From assembly GCA_025934455.1 (NCBI GenBank), contig JAICYA010000116.1, forward strand, positions 1-6,603: a stretch of DNA of 6,603 bases. The letters run 5' to 3'. The translations under genes were made by a program, and so were the position numbers. The notes below the pieces were generated by a model. It saw nothing but the letters and a program-made list of their open reading frames with translations. It did not search any database and was not told the origin of the DNA. This document shows, piece by piece, positions 1 to 6,448 of the stretch (positions are counted from its first letter, which is position 1; each line of letters begins with the position of its first letter). The stretch comes from Rudaea sp. (GTDB lineage: Bacteria > Pseudomonadota > Gammaproteobacteria > Xanthomonadales > Rhodanobacteraceae).

Positions 1-120
1 AACCTGCTCAAGCCCGGTGGCCTGCTGGTACTCGGGCCGGGCGAAGTGACGCAGTTCGCGCACGCGCAGCTCGCGCGCGTGGACAATCGCAATGTGCTGG
101 CTTTCCGGCGCACGAGTTGA
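1..120 (+). CDS. pilK: C-terminal end of a CheR-type methyltransferase, PilK-like (partial)
   Basis: Only the last 39 codons and the TGA stop are inside the window; the gene begins upstream. The visible tail has the segment LLKPGGLLVLGPGEV (residues 3-17 of the fragment) and ends in NVLAFRRTS. The L-x-PGG-L-x-x-G-x-x-E pattern followed by a short tail ending near an aromatic-Arg pair is what the last strands of CheR S-adenosylmethionine-dependent methyltransferases look like. Enzymes of that family methylate glutamates in the cytoplasmic part of chemoreceptors; in the Pil-Chp system PilK would act on PilJ. The position directly before a ChpA-type kinase, separated by 10 bases, matches the pilK-chpA order known in Pseudomonas and supports the call. 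The catalytic and SAM-binding N-terminal part is not visible, so another Rossmann-type methyltransferase cannot be excluded from this fragment alone. Confidence 0.65.
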   Translation, partial: NLLKPGGLLVLGPGEVTQFAHAQLARVDNRNVLAFRRTS

Positions 121-130
121 GAGAAAGACC
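119..130 (+). promoter_or_regulatory. Ribosome binding site and short spacer before the chpA start
   Basis: GAGAG at 119-123 overlaps the stop codon of the upstream gene and lies 7 bases before the ATG at 131. This is good Shine-Dalgarno spacing and is the main reason to prefer ATG 131 over the in-frame ATG at 92, which lies inside the upstream gene. The 10-base gap leaves no room for a separate promoter or terminator, so the two genes are probably read from one transcript and may be translationally coupled. Confidence 0.6.
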
Positions 131-1855
131 ATGAAGCTGCAAGACGACAACATCGACTTCACCACGCTCAACTGGGTCAAGCAGGAGCTCGACGAGACCC
201 TCAAGCAGGCGCGCCAGTCGCTCGAAGCCTATGTCGAGGATCCGGCCGACTCGAGCCTGATGCGCTTCTGCGCGACCTACCTGCACCAGGTGCAGGGTAC
301 GCTGCGCATGGTCGAGTTGTACGGCGCGGCGATGGTCGTGGAGGAGATGGAGCGCGTTGCCCTGGCCCTGCTCGACGGCCAGATCAAGGCCAAGGACGAC
401 AGCTACTCGGTGCTCATGCGCGGCATCGTGCAGTTGCCCGATTACCTCGAACGCCTGCAGAGCGGACACAAGGACATCCCGATCGTCCTGCTGCCGCTGC
501 TCAACGACCTGCGCGCGACGCGCGGCGAGAAACTGCTGACCGAATCCGTGTTGTTCTCGCCGGATTTGTCCGCGCCGCTGCCCAGCGCGGCTAGCGGCGC
601 CGCGCAGGCCACGCCGGAACTCGAACTCAAGGCCGAGGCGGCGCGCCTGCGCTCCGCGTTCCAGTTGTCGTTGCTGCGCTGGATCCGTGACGACTCCGCG
701 AGCGTGCAATTGACGCGCCTGATCGAGATGCTCGACCGCCTGCGCACGGCCTGCACGCAGGAAGACGCCTGCCGCCTGTGGTGGGTTGCCGCCGGCGTGC
801 TCGAAGGCGTCGCCTCCGGCGCGGTCGAGGCGAATGCGGCGGTGAAACTGCTGTTCGGCAAGGTCGACCGCGAGATCAAGCGCCTGGTCGATTCCGGCGA
901 AACGGGTTTCCGTGTTTCGCCGCCGTCCGATCTGACCAAGAATCTGCTGTTCTACATCGCCCACTCCGATGCCGCCGGCGAACGCGCGGCGGCGATCCGC
1001 GCCACCTACAAACTCGATACCCTGCTGCCGAGCGAGAAGGAGCTCGAACACGCCAAGGGTTCCATCTCGGGCCACAACCGCAGTCTGCTCGATACCGTGT
1101 CGGTGGCGATCAAGGACGACCTGATGCGCGTGAAGGAGGCATTGGATATCTTCCTGCGCGCGCAGAATCCGGACCCGACCGAACTGATGGCCCAGGTCGA
1201 CGCGCTCGACCGCGTCGGCGACACGCTCGGCATGCTCGGCCTGGGTGTGCCACGGCGCGTGGTCACCGAACAGCGCAAGGTCGTCGAGGAAATGGCGAAC
1301 AAGTCGCGCCCCGCCGACGAAACGACCCTGCTTGACGTGGCCGGCGCACTGCTTTACGTCGAAGCTTCGCTGGACGACCACATCGACCGCCTCGGCGCGG
1401 ATGCCGGCGAGCAAACCGGCGGCGGCCCCGGAGCGCAGGGCCTGGAATTGCCGAAGGCCGAAGCGCGCAAGATCCTCGATGCGCTGATGAAGGAAGCCAC
1501 GGCCAACATCGGTCAGGCCAAGCAGGACATCGTCGCCTTCATCGAATCGCCGTGGGATCACTCCAAGGTCGAACCGATTCCGGCGCTGCTCGACGAGATT
1601 GCAGGCGCCTTGCGCATCCTGGACCTGAACGACGCGGCGCAACTGATGAAGGGCATCGTGCGCTTCATCCAGGTCGAATTGCTGCGCCACCGCCGCGTGC
1701 CGACCGCCGAGCAGATGGACAAGCTCGCCGATGCGCTGGCATCGATCGAGTATTACCTGGAAGCCACGCACGACCAGCGCGGCGGCCGCGAGCGCATCCT
1801 CGACGTGACCCGGCAGAGCCTGACCGCGCTCGGCTACTGGCCCGTGCCGCCCGAT
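131..1855 (+). other. FimL-like N-terminal block of ChpA: Hpt1 and three non-histidine Hpt-like modules
   Basis: Residues 1-575 form a run of mostly helical modules. Hpt1 (about 5-105) has the acceptor-like motif YLHQVQGTLRM with H52, but Gln in place of the usual Lys of HxxKG. Module 2 (about 165-265) has LWWVAAGVLEG at the corresponding place (W217/W218). Module 3 (about 326-425) has ALDRVGDTLGM (D360), and module 4 (about 439-560) has LLDEIAGALRI (D488). The last two align well by eye with the Hpt1 motif, with Asp where His is expected. In Pseudomonas this part of ChpA is homologous to FimL, a scaffold without phosphotransfer residues, so a docking role is plausible for the non-His modules. 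Module borders are approximate. Confidence 0.75.
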
Positions 1856-4800
1856 GATGACGGCGGCGACGGATTGCCGGGCGTACCGCCGCTGCCTGCG
1901 CAGGCCGCAGCCGCCCCTGCGCCTAAGACATCCACGACTGCCGCGGCATTCACCGCAGCGCCTGCCGCACCGCCGACTTCGCCGGCCGCTATTGCGATGG
2001 CGGATGCGCACCAGGGCGACTATCCACGCTGGGGCGAGGATATTCCCGCCAGCGGCGAGGCCGGACTGAAGCCCGATGCGAGCGCTGCCGAGAATCCGGC
2101 GGAGATGCCGAGCATCGAGTTGACCGACGAGAGCATCGACGAATACATCGCGCGCATGGACAAGGGCGAGGAATCGCCCGCGCACGCCGAACCGATGCCG
2201 ACGCCGGCGCATGCGATCGAAATCGAACCGGCCGTCGACGTGGCGCCGGGCCGGGGACTCGAAGACCTGGTCGTCGGCGAATTGCCCGCCACCGAATCAT
2301 CCGCGCACGACCTGGCCGGGTTGCGCCTGATCGAGACACAGGCTACCGCGACGCCGGCGCCGAACGTGCGCTACGTCGAAGTCGAGGAAGAAATCGAGGA
2401 AGAAGTTGCGGATTCCGATGCCGCGGCGGTGACCGACGCCAGCTTCGCCGCGGTGCAGTCGGACGACATCGACGAGGAAATCCGCGAGGTGTTCGTCGAG
2501 GAAGTGCAGGATGAGATCGACAACCTCGGTCGCAGCCTGCCGGCATGGAAAGCCGACGTCAACGATTTCGAGAAACTCAAGCCGATCCGGCGTTCGTTCC
2601 ACACCCTGAAAGGTTCCGGTCGTCTGGTCGGCGCCTTGGCGCTGGGCGAGTTCAGCTGGAAAGTCGAGAACATGCTCAACCGCGTGCTCGACAAGACCAT
2701 CCCGCCCGGGCAGCCGGTGCTGGCGCTGGTGGAAACCGCCATCGGCACGTTGCCGGAATTGCTGCGCGCGCTGCGCGGCGAGGGCAATCCCACCGCCGAC
2801 ATCGGCCAGATCATGGCCGTGGCCGACCGCGTAGCCGCGGGCGAGGAGGCCTATGTGCGCAGCAGCGCGCCGGCACGCACGAAGCGCGTCAAGCGCATCG
2901 TCAAGCGCCTGGTCGCGGTGGTGGATGAAACACCACCGGCCGCAGCCCCCGCCGAGCTGAGCGCCACGGTCGACATCGAACGCGCCTTCGACGCCGCGCC
3001 GGAGGAAGTCGCCGCATTGGCGGGCGGCGATGTCGCCGAACAGGCGGCGTTCGCAGTCGGTCCGTTGCCGAACGTGGATCCGGTGCTGTTCGAGATTCTC
3101 AAGAGCGAAGTCGCCGCGCACCTGGCCGCGATCGATGGCTATCTTGCCGACTGGCGTTCCAACCCGTCGTTGCCGGTCAGCGAGCCATTGCTGCGCGCCG
3201 TGCACACGCTCAACGGCGCGATCGCGATGGTGGATATTCCCGCGATCACGTACGTGCTGGCGCCGTTGGAGGGCTATACGAAGCGCCTGCGCGCCGGCAA
3301 TCGCACGCTCGATGCCGACGGCGCGGCAGCCCTTGGCGAAGCCTCCGCGCTGGTGCACGACTGCATCGCCGCGCTGGAAACCCCGCATCCGCAGATGCCG
3401 GACTCCAGCGCACTCGCGGCGCGCATCGCGGAGCTGCGCGACCGCCTGCCGGAACCGGAAATGATGCACGTGCTGTTTTCCGAAGCACATGCGCAAGAAG
3501 TGCCGGCTGCGCCGGAGCCGGCTGCCGCCGAATCCGAACTGCCGGCGCACGACGACGAGGCCGCCTTGCTCGCCGAACTCGGCGCGCTGGAAAGCGAAGC
3601 GCGCGCTGATGCCGAGATGCCGAAGGCCGCTGATGCGCCTGCGGAGATTTCCGCCGTAGCGGACGCAGACGACGAGACCGCGCGCTGGCTGCGCGAATTC
3701 GAGCAAGCGCAAGCCGCCGAAACCCATGCGCCGGTGGAGGAAGCCGCTCTCGCCGCGATCGGGCCCGCGAAACCGGTCGAAGCGCCGGCCGAATTGGCAG
3801 AAACGGAACTGCTGTCGTTCGAAGACTTGCCCGCGCAGGCCGAGATTCCCGCGCCGCTCGAACCCGAACATGCTGTCGAGCCGGAAATCGCGCAGCAGGA
3901 GCCGACGCCGCCCGCAGCGGTGGCCGCGATCGAGCCGGCACCGGCGCTGCCCGAGTCGTCGGTCAACCTGCCGCCGTTGCTCGACGATCCACAGCCGGAT
4001 GGCAAACTCGAATTGCCGGATCTGGACGAAGACCTGCTCGAAATCTTCGTGCAGGAAGGCGCCGACATCCTGGATCACTCCGATGCGCTGATGGCGAAGC
4101 TGCGCGAAGCGCCGCAGGACCGCGAACTCATCACCGGATTGCAGCGCGACCTGCACACGCTCAAGGGCGGCGCACGCATGGCCGGCCTTGCCCCGATCGG
4201 CGACCTGTCGCACGCGATGGAATCGCTGTTCGAAGCAATCAGCGACAACCGTCACGTCGTCGACCGCATCACCGTCGAATCGCTCGAGCGCGGATTCGAC
4301 CGTCTGCACGGCCTGCTGCAGCGTGTGTCGAGGCATCAGGCCGTCGCCATGCCCGAGCATGCGATTGCGCGTTTCGAAGGATTGGTTTCGGGCGAATTGC
4401 TGGCGGCGTTGGCAGCAGTTTCCGCTGCGCCCGCCGCTCCGGCGATCGACGCTCCGACTCCCGCCACGACAACGGCGCCCATGCATGCGCCAGTACCGGC
4501 GGCGGCGAAATCGGCCGCGCGCCCGGCGCCGCGTGCGCTGCCCGCGATCGAGGAAGAAGTCCAGCAGCACGCGCCGCAGGAAATGATCCGCGTGCGCTCG
4601 GATCTGCTCGACTCGCTGGTCAACTATGCTGGCGAAGTGTCGATCTACCGTTCGCGTCTGGAACAGCAGATCTCGACGTTCCGTTTCAACCTGGTCGAGT
4701 TCGAGCAAACCGTCAGCCGCCTGCGCGACCAGTTGCGCAAGCTCGAGTTGGAAACCGAGGCGCAGATCCTGTCGCGCTACCAGCGTGAGGCCGAATCTTC

Positions 4801-6448
4801 CGAATCCACGTTCGATCCGCTGGAACTGGATCGCTTCAGCCAGTTGCAGCAGCTCTCGCGCGCACTCGCCGAATCGGTGTCGGACTTGGTCTCGATCCAG
4901 GGCCTGCTCGACGATTTGACGCGCCAGTCCGAAACCCTGCTGCTGCAGCAGTCACGCGTTTCGTCCGACTTGCAGGAAGGCCTCATGCGCACGCGCATGG
5001 TGCCGTTCGACTCGCTCGTGCCGTCCTTGCGCCGTACCGTGCGCCAAGCCGCGCAGGAAACCGGCAAGCGCGCCCAGTTGAAAGTGGAAGGCGCGCAGGG
5101 CGAAATGGATCGCAACCTGCTCGAGCGCATGAAAGCGCCGTTCGAGCACATGCTGCGCAACGCGCTCGCGCACGGCATCGAATCGCCCGAAAGCCGCTCC
5201 GCTTCCGGCAAGCCCAGCGAAGGCACGGTCACCATCCACGTCAGCCGCGAGGCGACGGAAGTCGTGTTGCGCGTGTCCGACGACGGCAAGGGCATGGATC
5301 GCGACGCGATCCGGCGCAAGGCGATCGAGCGCGGCCTGCTCAAACCCGACGTGCAATTGTCCGATCGAGATCTCTATGGCTTCATCCTGGAAACCGGTTT
5401 TTCCACTGCCGAACAGGTGACCCAGCTCGCCGGCCGCGGCGTCGGCATGGACGTGGTGCACAACGAGATCAAGCAGCTCGGCGGTTCGCTCGCCATCGAT
5501 TCGGTGCGCGGCGCCGGCAGCACCTTCATCATCCGTCTGCCGTTCACGTTGGCGGTGACGCAGGCGATTCTGGTGCGCCTCGGGGAGGCGACCTACGCGG
5601 TGCCGATGTCCTCGGTGCAGGGCGTGGTGCGCATCGCGCACGACGACCTGGAGCGGCGCCTGAGCCAGCCCAACCCGGCCTACAACTATGCCGGCGAGGA
5701 ATTCCTGATCTACGAGCTGTCGCAACTGCTCAACGTGCCGGCCTCGCGTATGGCCGACGAGACGCAGTTGCCGCTGCTGATGACTCGTACCGGTGACCAG
5801 CGTGCCGCCGTGCGCATCGACAGCGTCATCGGTTCGCGCGAAATCGTGGTCAAGTCGGTTGGTCCGCAGATCAGCTCGATCCCCGGCATCTTCGGCGCGA
5901 CGATCATGGGCGATGGTTCGGTCGTGATGATTCTCGACCTTGCCCCGCTGGTGCGCCGCAGCGCTGCGTTGCGCGAGCGCGCGGAAGCCGCGGGCGAGGC
6001 AGCGTTGCTGCCGGCGGCACCCGCCGCTCCGGTCGAGCCCGCGATCGAGCAGCGCGCGCATCCTCTGGTCATGGTGGTGGACGATTCGATCACCATGCGC
6101 AAGGTCACCACGCGCGTGCTCGAGCGCAACGACATGGACGTGGTCACCGCGAAGGACGGCCTGGACGCGGTCGAGAAACTGCAGGACAAGGTGCCGGACA
6201 TCATGCTGCTCGACGTGGAAATGCCGCGCATGGACGGCTACGAGCTGGCCACCTACATGAAGAACGATCCGCGCCTGAAACAGGTGCCGATCATCATGAT
6301 CACCTCGCGCACGGGCGAAAAGCATCGCCAGCGCGCGTTCGAAATCGGCGTGGAGCGCTACCTCGGCAAGCCTTACCAGGAAGCCGACCTGCTGCGCAAC
6401 GTGCAGGAAACCCTGAGCGCCAAGAACCCGGGATTGCATCGTGCCTGA
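131..6448 (+). CDS. chpA: ChpA/PilL-type hybrid chemosensory histidine kinase of the type IV pilus (Pil-Chp) system
   Basis: Cytoplasmic CheA-class kinase of 2105 residues that would take signals from a PilJ-type receptor and phosphorylate PilG/PilH-type regulators to control twitching motility. Order of parts: FimL-like N-terminal block with Hpt1 (H52) and three non-His modules (W217, D360, D488), residues 1-575; acidic/Pro-Ala linker 576-777; Hpt5 (H824, HTLKG); Hpt6 (H1025, HTLNG); linker 1110-1294; Hpt7 (H1342, HTLKG); dimerization and ATPase core 1485-1804 with N-box N1677, DDGKG 1717-1721 and GRGVGMD 1768-1774; CheW 1805-1945; receiver 1977-2100 with D2028. No membrane segment or signal peptide is visible. 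ATG 131 is chosen because it has a ribosome site, follows the upstream stop, and gives the family-like start MKLQDD...LNWVKQEL. Pseudomonas aeruginosa ChpA is 2472 residues with eight modules, so this one is shorter. The reading frame is intact. PilL is an alternative name in some genera. Confidence 0.95.
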   Translation: MKLQDDNIDFTTLNWVKQELDETLKQARQSLEAYVEDPADSSLMRFCATYLHQVQGTLRMVELYGAAMVVEEMERVALALLDGQIKAKDDSYSVLMRGIVQLPDYLERLQSGHKDIPIVLLPLLNDLRATRGEKLLTESVLFSPDLSAPLPSAASGAAQATPELELKAEAARLRSAFQLSLLRWIRDDSASVQLTRLIEMLDRLRTACTQEDACRLWWVAAGVLEGVASGAVEANAAVKLLFGKVDREIKRLVDSGETGFRVSPPSDLTKNLLFYIAHSDAAGERAAAIRATYKLDTLLPSEKELEHAKGSISGHNRSLLDTVSVAIKDDLMRVKEALDIFLRAQNPDPTELMAQVDALDRVGDTLGMLGLGVPRRVVTEQRKVVEEMANKSRPADETTLLDVAGALLYVEASLDDHIDRLGADAGEQTGGGPGAQGLELPKAEARKILDALMKEATANIGQAKQDIVAFIESPWDHSKVEPIPALLDEIAGALRILDLNDAAQLMKGIVRFIQVELLRHRRVPTAEQMDKLADALASIEYYLEATHDQRGGRERILDVTRQSLTALGYWPVPPDDDGGDGLPGVPPLPAQAAAAPAPKTSTTAAAFTAAPAAPPTSPAAIAMADAHQGDYPRWGEDIPASGEAGLKPDASAAENPAEMPSIELTDESIDEYIARMDKGEESPAHAEPMPTPAHAIEIEPAVDVAPGRGLEDLVVGELPATESSAHDLAGLRLIETQATATPAPNVRYVEVEEEIEEEVADSDAAAVTDASFAAVQSDDIDEEIREVFVEEVQDEIDNLGRSLPAWKADVNDFEKLKPIRRSFHTLKGSGRLVGALALGEFSWKVENMLNRVLDKTIPPGQPVLALVETAIGTLPELLRALRGEGNPTADIGQIMAVADRVAAGEEAYVRSSAPARTKRVKRIVKRLVAVVDETPPAAAPAELSATVDIERAFDAAPEEVAALAGGDVAEQAAFAVGPLPNVDPVLFEILKSEVAAHLAAIDGYLADWRSNPSLPVSEPLLRAVHTLNGAIAMVDIPAITYVLAPLEGYTKRLRAGNRTLDADGAAALGEASALVHDCIAALETPHPQMPDSSALAARIAELRDRLPEPEMMHVLFSEAHAQEVPAAPEPAAAESELPAHDDEAALLAELGALESEARADAEMPKAADAPAEISAVADADDETARWLREFEQAQAAETHAPVEEAALAAIGPAKPVEAPAELAETELLSFEDLPAQAEIPAPLEPEHAVEPEIAQQEPTPPAAVAAIEPAPALPESSVNLPPLLDDPQPDGKLELPDLDEDLLEIFVQEGADILDHSDALMAKLREAPQDRELITGLQRDLHTLKGGARMAGLAPIGDLSHAMESLFEAISDNRHVVDRITVESLERGFDRLHGLLQRVSRHQAVAMPEHAIARFEGLVSGELLAALAAVSAAPAAPAIDAPTPATTTAPMHAPVPAAAKSAARPAPRALPAIEEEVQQHAPQEMIRVRSDLLDSLVNYAGEVSIYRSRLEQQISTFRFNLVEFEQTVSRLRDQLRKLELETEAQILSRYQREAESSESTFDPLELDRFSQLQQLSRALAESVSDLVSIQGLLDDLTRQSETLLLQQSRVSSDLQEGLMRTRMVPFDSLVPSLRRTVRQAAQETGKRAQLKVEGAQGEMDRNLLERMKAPFEHMLRNALAHGIESPESRSASGKPSEGTVTIHVSREATEVVLRVSDDGKGMDRDAIRRKAIERGLLKPDVQLSDRDLYGFILETGFSTAEQVTQLAGRGVGMDVVHNEIKQLGGSLAIDSVRGAGSTFIIRLPFTLAVTQAILVRLGEATYAVPMSSVQGVVRIAHDDLERRLSQPNPAYNYAGEEFLIYELSQLLNVPASRMADETQLPLLMTRTGDQRAAVRIDSVIGSREIVVKSVGPQISSIPGIFGATIMGDGSVVMILDLAPLVRRSAALRERAEAAGEAALLPAAPAAPVEPAIEQRAHPLVMVVDDSITMRKVTTRVLERNDMDVVTAKDGLDAVEKLQDKVPDIMLLDVEMPRMDGYELATYMKNDPRLKQVPIIMITSRTGEKHRQRAFEIGVERYLGKPYQEADLLRNVQETLSAKNPGLHRA
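1856..2461 (+). other. Linker A of ChpA: Pro/Ala-rich then strongly acidic low-complexity segment
   Basis: Residues 576-777, about 200 residues, have no recognisable domain. The first part is rich in Ala and Pro (around 585-625). The rest is rich in Glu and Asp and ends in the tract VEVEEEIEEEV around residues 749-759, coded in part by GAGGAAGAA repeated on both sides of an ATC codon. An embedded segment, IELTDESIDEYIARMDKGEE (about 660-679), is less repetitive and could be a short helix or docking motif. The segment is probably a flexible tether between the FimL-like block and Hpt5. Confidence 0.7.
2462..2857 (+). other. Hpt5 domain of ChpA (canonical acceptor H824)
   Basis: Residues about 778-909 begin with DDIDEEIREVFVEEVQDEI, the usual first helix of CheA P1-type domains. 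They contain SFHTLKGSGRLVGA with H824, K827 and G828 all present. With Hpt7 this is one of only two modules that keep the full HxxKG pattern, so it is a likely true phosphoacceptor. A basic segment, TKRVKRIVKRLV (917-928), follows directly. Confidence 0.85.
3074..3457 (+). other. Hpt6 domain of ChpA (H1025, Lys replaced by Asn)
   Basis: Residues about 982-1109 start with PVLFEILKSEVAAHLAAID and carry AVHTLNGAIAMVDI. The acceptor H1025 and the following Gly are kept, but the Lys three residues after the His is Asn. That Lys is commonly conserved in Hpt domains, so this module may be phosphorylated by a different route or less efficiently. Confidence 0.75.
3458..4012 (+). other. Linker B of ChpA: acidic Ala/Glu/Pro-rich segment
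   Basis: Residues 1110-1294, about 185 residues, have no recognisable domain and are dominated by Ala, Glu and Pro. Several short stretches look like amphipathic acidic helices, for example DDEAALLAELGALESEARAD, DDETARWLREFEQAQ and ETELLSFEDLP. This is probably a flexible tether giving Hpt7 freedom to reach the kinase core. Confidence 0.65.
4013..4390 (+). other. Hpt7 domain of ChpA (canonical acceptor H1342)
   Basis: Residues about 1295-1420 start with LPDLDEDLLEIFVQEGADIL and hold DLHTLKGGARMAGL with H1342, K1345 and G1346. It is the Hpt nearest the kinase core and has the full motif. A Pro/Ala-rich linker of about 65 residues separates it from the dimerization helices. By analogy with ChpA of Pseudomonas it is a candidate for direct phosphorylation by the ATPase domain. 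Confidence 0.85.
4583..5542 (+). other. CheA-type dimerization and ATPase core of ChpA
   Basis: Residues 1485-1804. The segment starts with MIRVRSDLLDSLVNYAGEV, the usual start of CheA dimerization helices. These helices are longer than in chemotaxis CheA and include LRKLELETEAQILSRYQREAE, which is typical of pilus-type kinases. LMRTRMVPF lies at 1618-1626. ATP-binding boxes follow: HMLRNALAHGIE with N1677, VSDDGKGMD at 1715-1723, the GFSTAEQVT lid region, and GRGVGMDVV at 1768-1776. All key residues are present, so the kinase should be active. Confidence 0.93.
5543..5965 (+). other. CheW-like regulatory domain of ChpA
   Basis: Residues about 1805-1945, directly after the ATPase domain and starting with FTLAVTQAILVRLGEATYAVP. 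The alternating beta strands, the VPMSSVQGVVRI segment and the closing GDGSVVMILDLAPLV are the usual CheW/P5 features. This domain couples the kinase to a receptor and to PilI/ChpC-type CheW adaptors. Confidence 0.88.
6059..6433 (+). other. C-terminal receiver domain of ChpA (D2028)
   Basis: Residues about 1977-2101 form a complete receiver. The acidic pair is D1984-D1985 in VMVVDDSITMRK, the phosphoacceptor is D2028 in MLLDVEMPRMDG, the switch Thr is T2058 in IMITSRTG, and the conserved Lys is K2080 in YLGKPY. In the Pseudomonas homologue the attached receiver exchanges phosphate with the Hpt modules, and the same is expected here. A short Ala/Pro linker separates it from the CheW domain. 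Confidence 0.93.
6430..6440 (+). promoter_or_regulatory. Probable ribosome binding site for the overlapping CheB-like gene
   Basis: GGGA at 6430-6433 inside the end of chpA lies 7 bases before the GTG at 6441. The match is modest, but no better start codon is seen nearby in that frame. With the 8-base gene overlap, translational coupling to chpA is likely. Confidence 0.45.

Noticed and set aside
92..130. An earlier in-frame ATG at 92 that would add 13 residues to ChpA.
   Set aside because: It lies inside the upstream coding region, has no clear ribosome site and would add a sequence that is an out-of-frame reading of that gene. ATG 131 has a good ribosome site and gives the family-like N-terminus.
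1900..2000. GC-rich, locally repetitive Pro/Ala codons that could look like a tandem repeat array.
   Set aside because: No fixed repeat unit or regular period is seen. The pattern follows from the Pro/Ala-rich linker of the protein.
2393..4560. An identical 14-base string, ATCGAGGAAGAAGT, at 2393-2406 and 4547-4560.
   Set aside because: Both copies encode the same short acidic peptide (IEEEV) in the same frame within linker regions. A match this short in low-complexity acidic coding sequence is expected and is not evidence of a mobile or regulatory repeat.
357..4919. Several + strand open frames of 60-185 codons in other frames within chpA.
   Set aside because: They are rich in Arg, Ser, Pro and Cys, have no recognisable domain and lie fully inside the long conserved gene. 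They are frame shadows.
6400..6448. A possible terminator at the end of chpA.
   Set aside because: No stable stem followed by a T run is present, and the next gene begins before the chpA stop.
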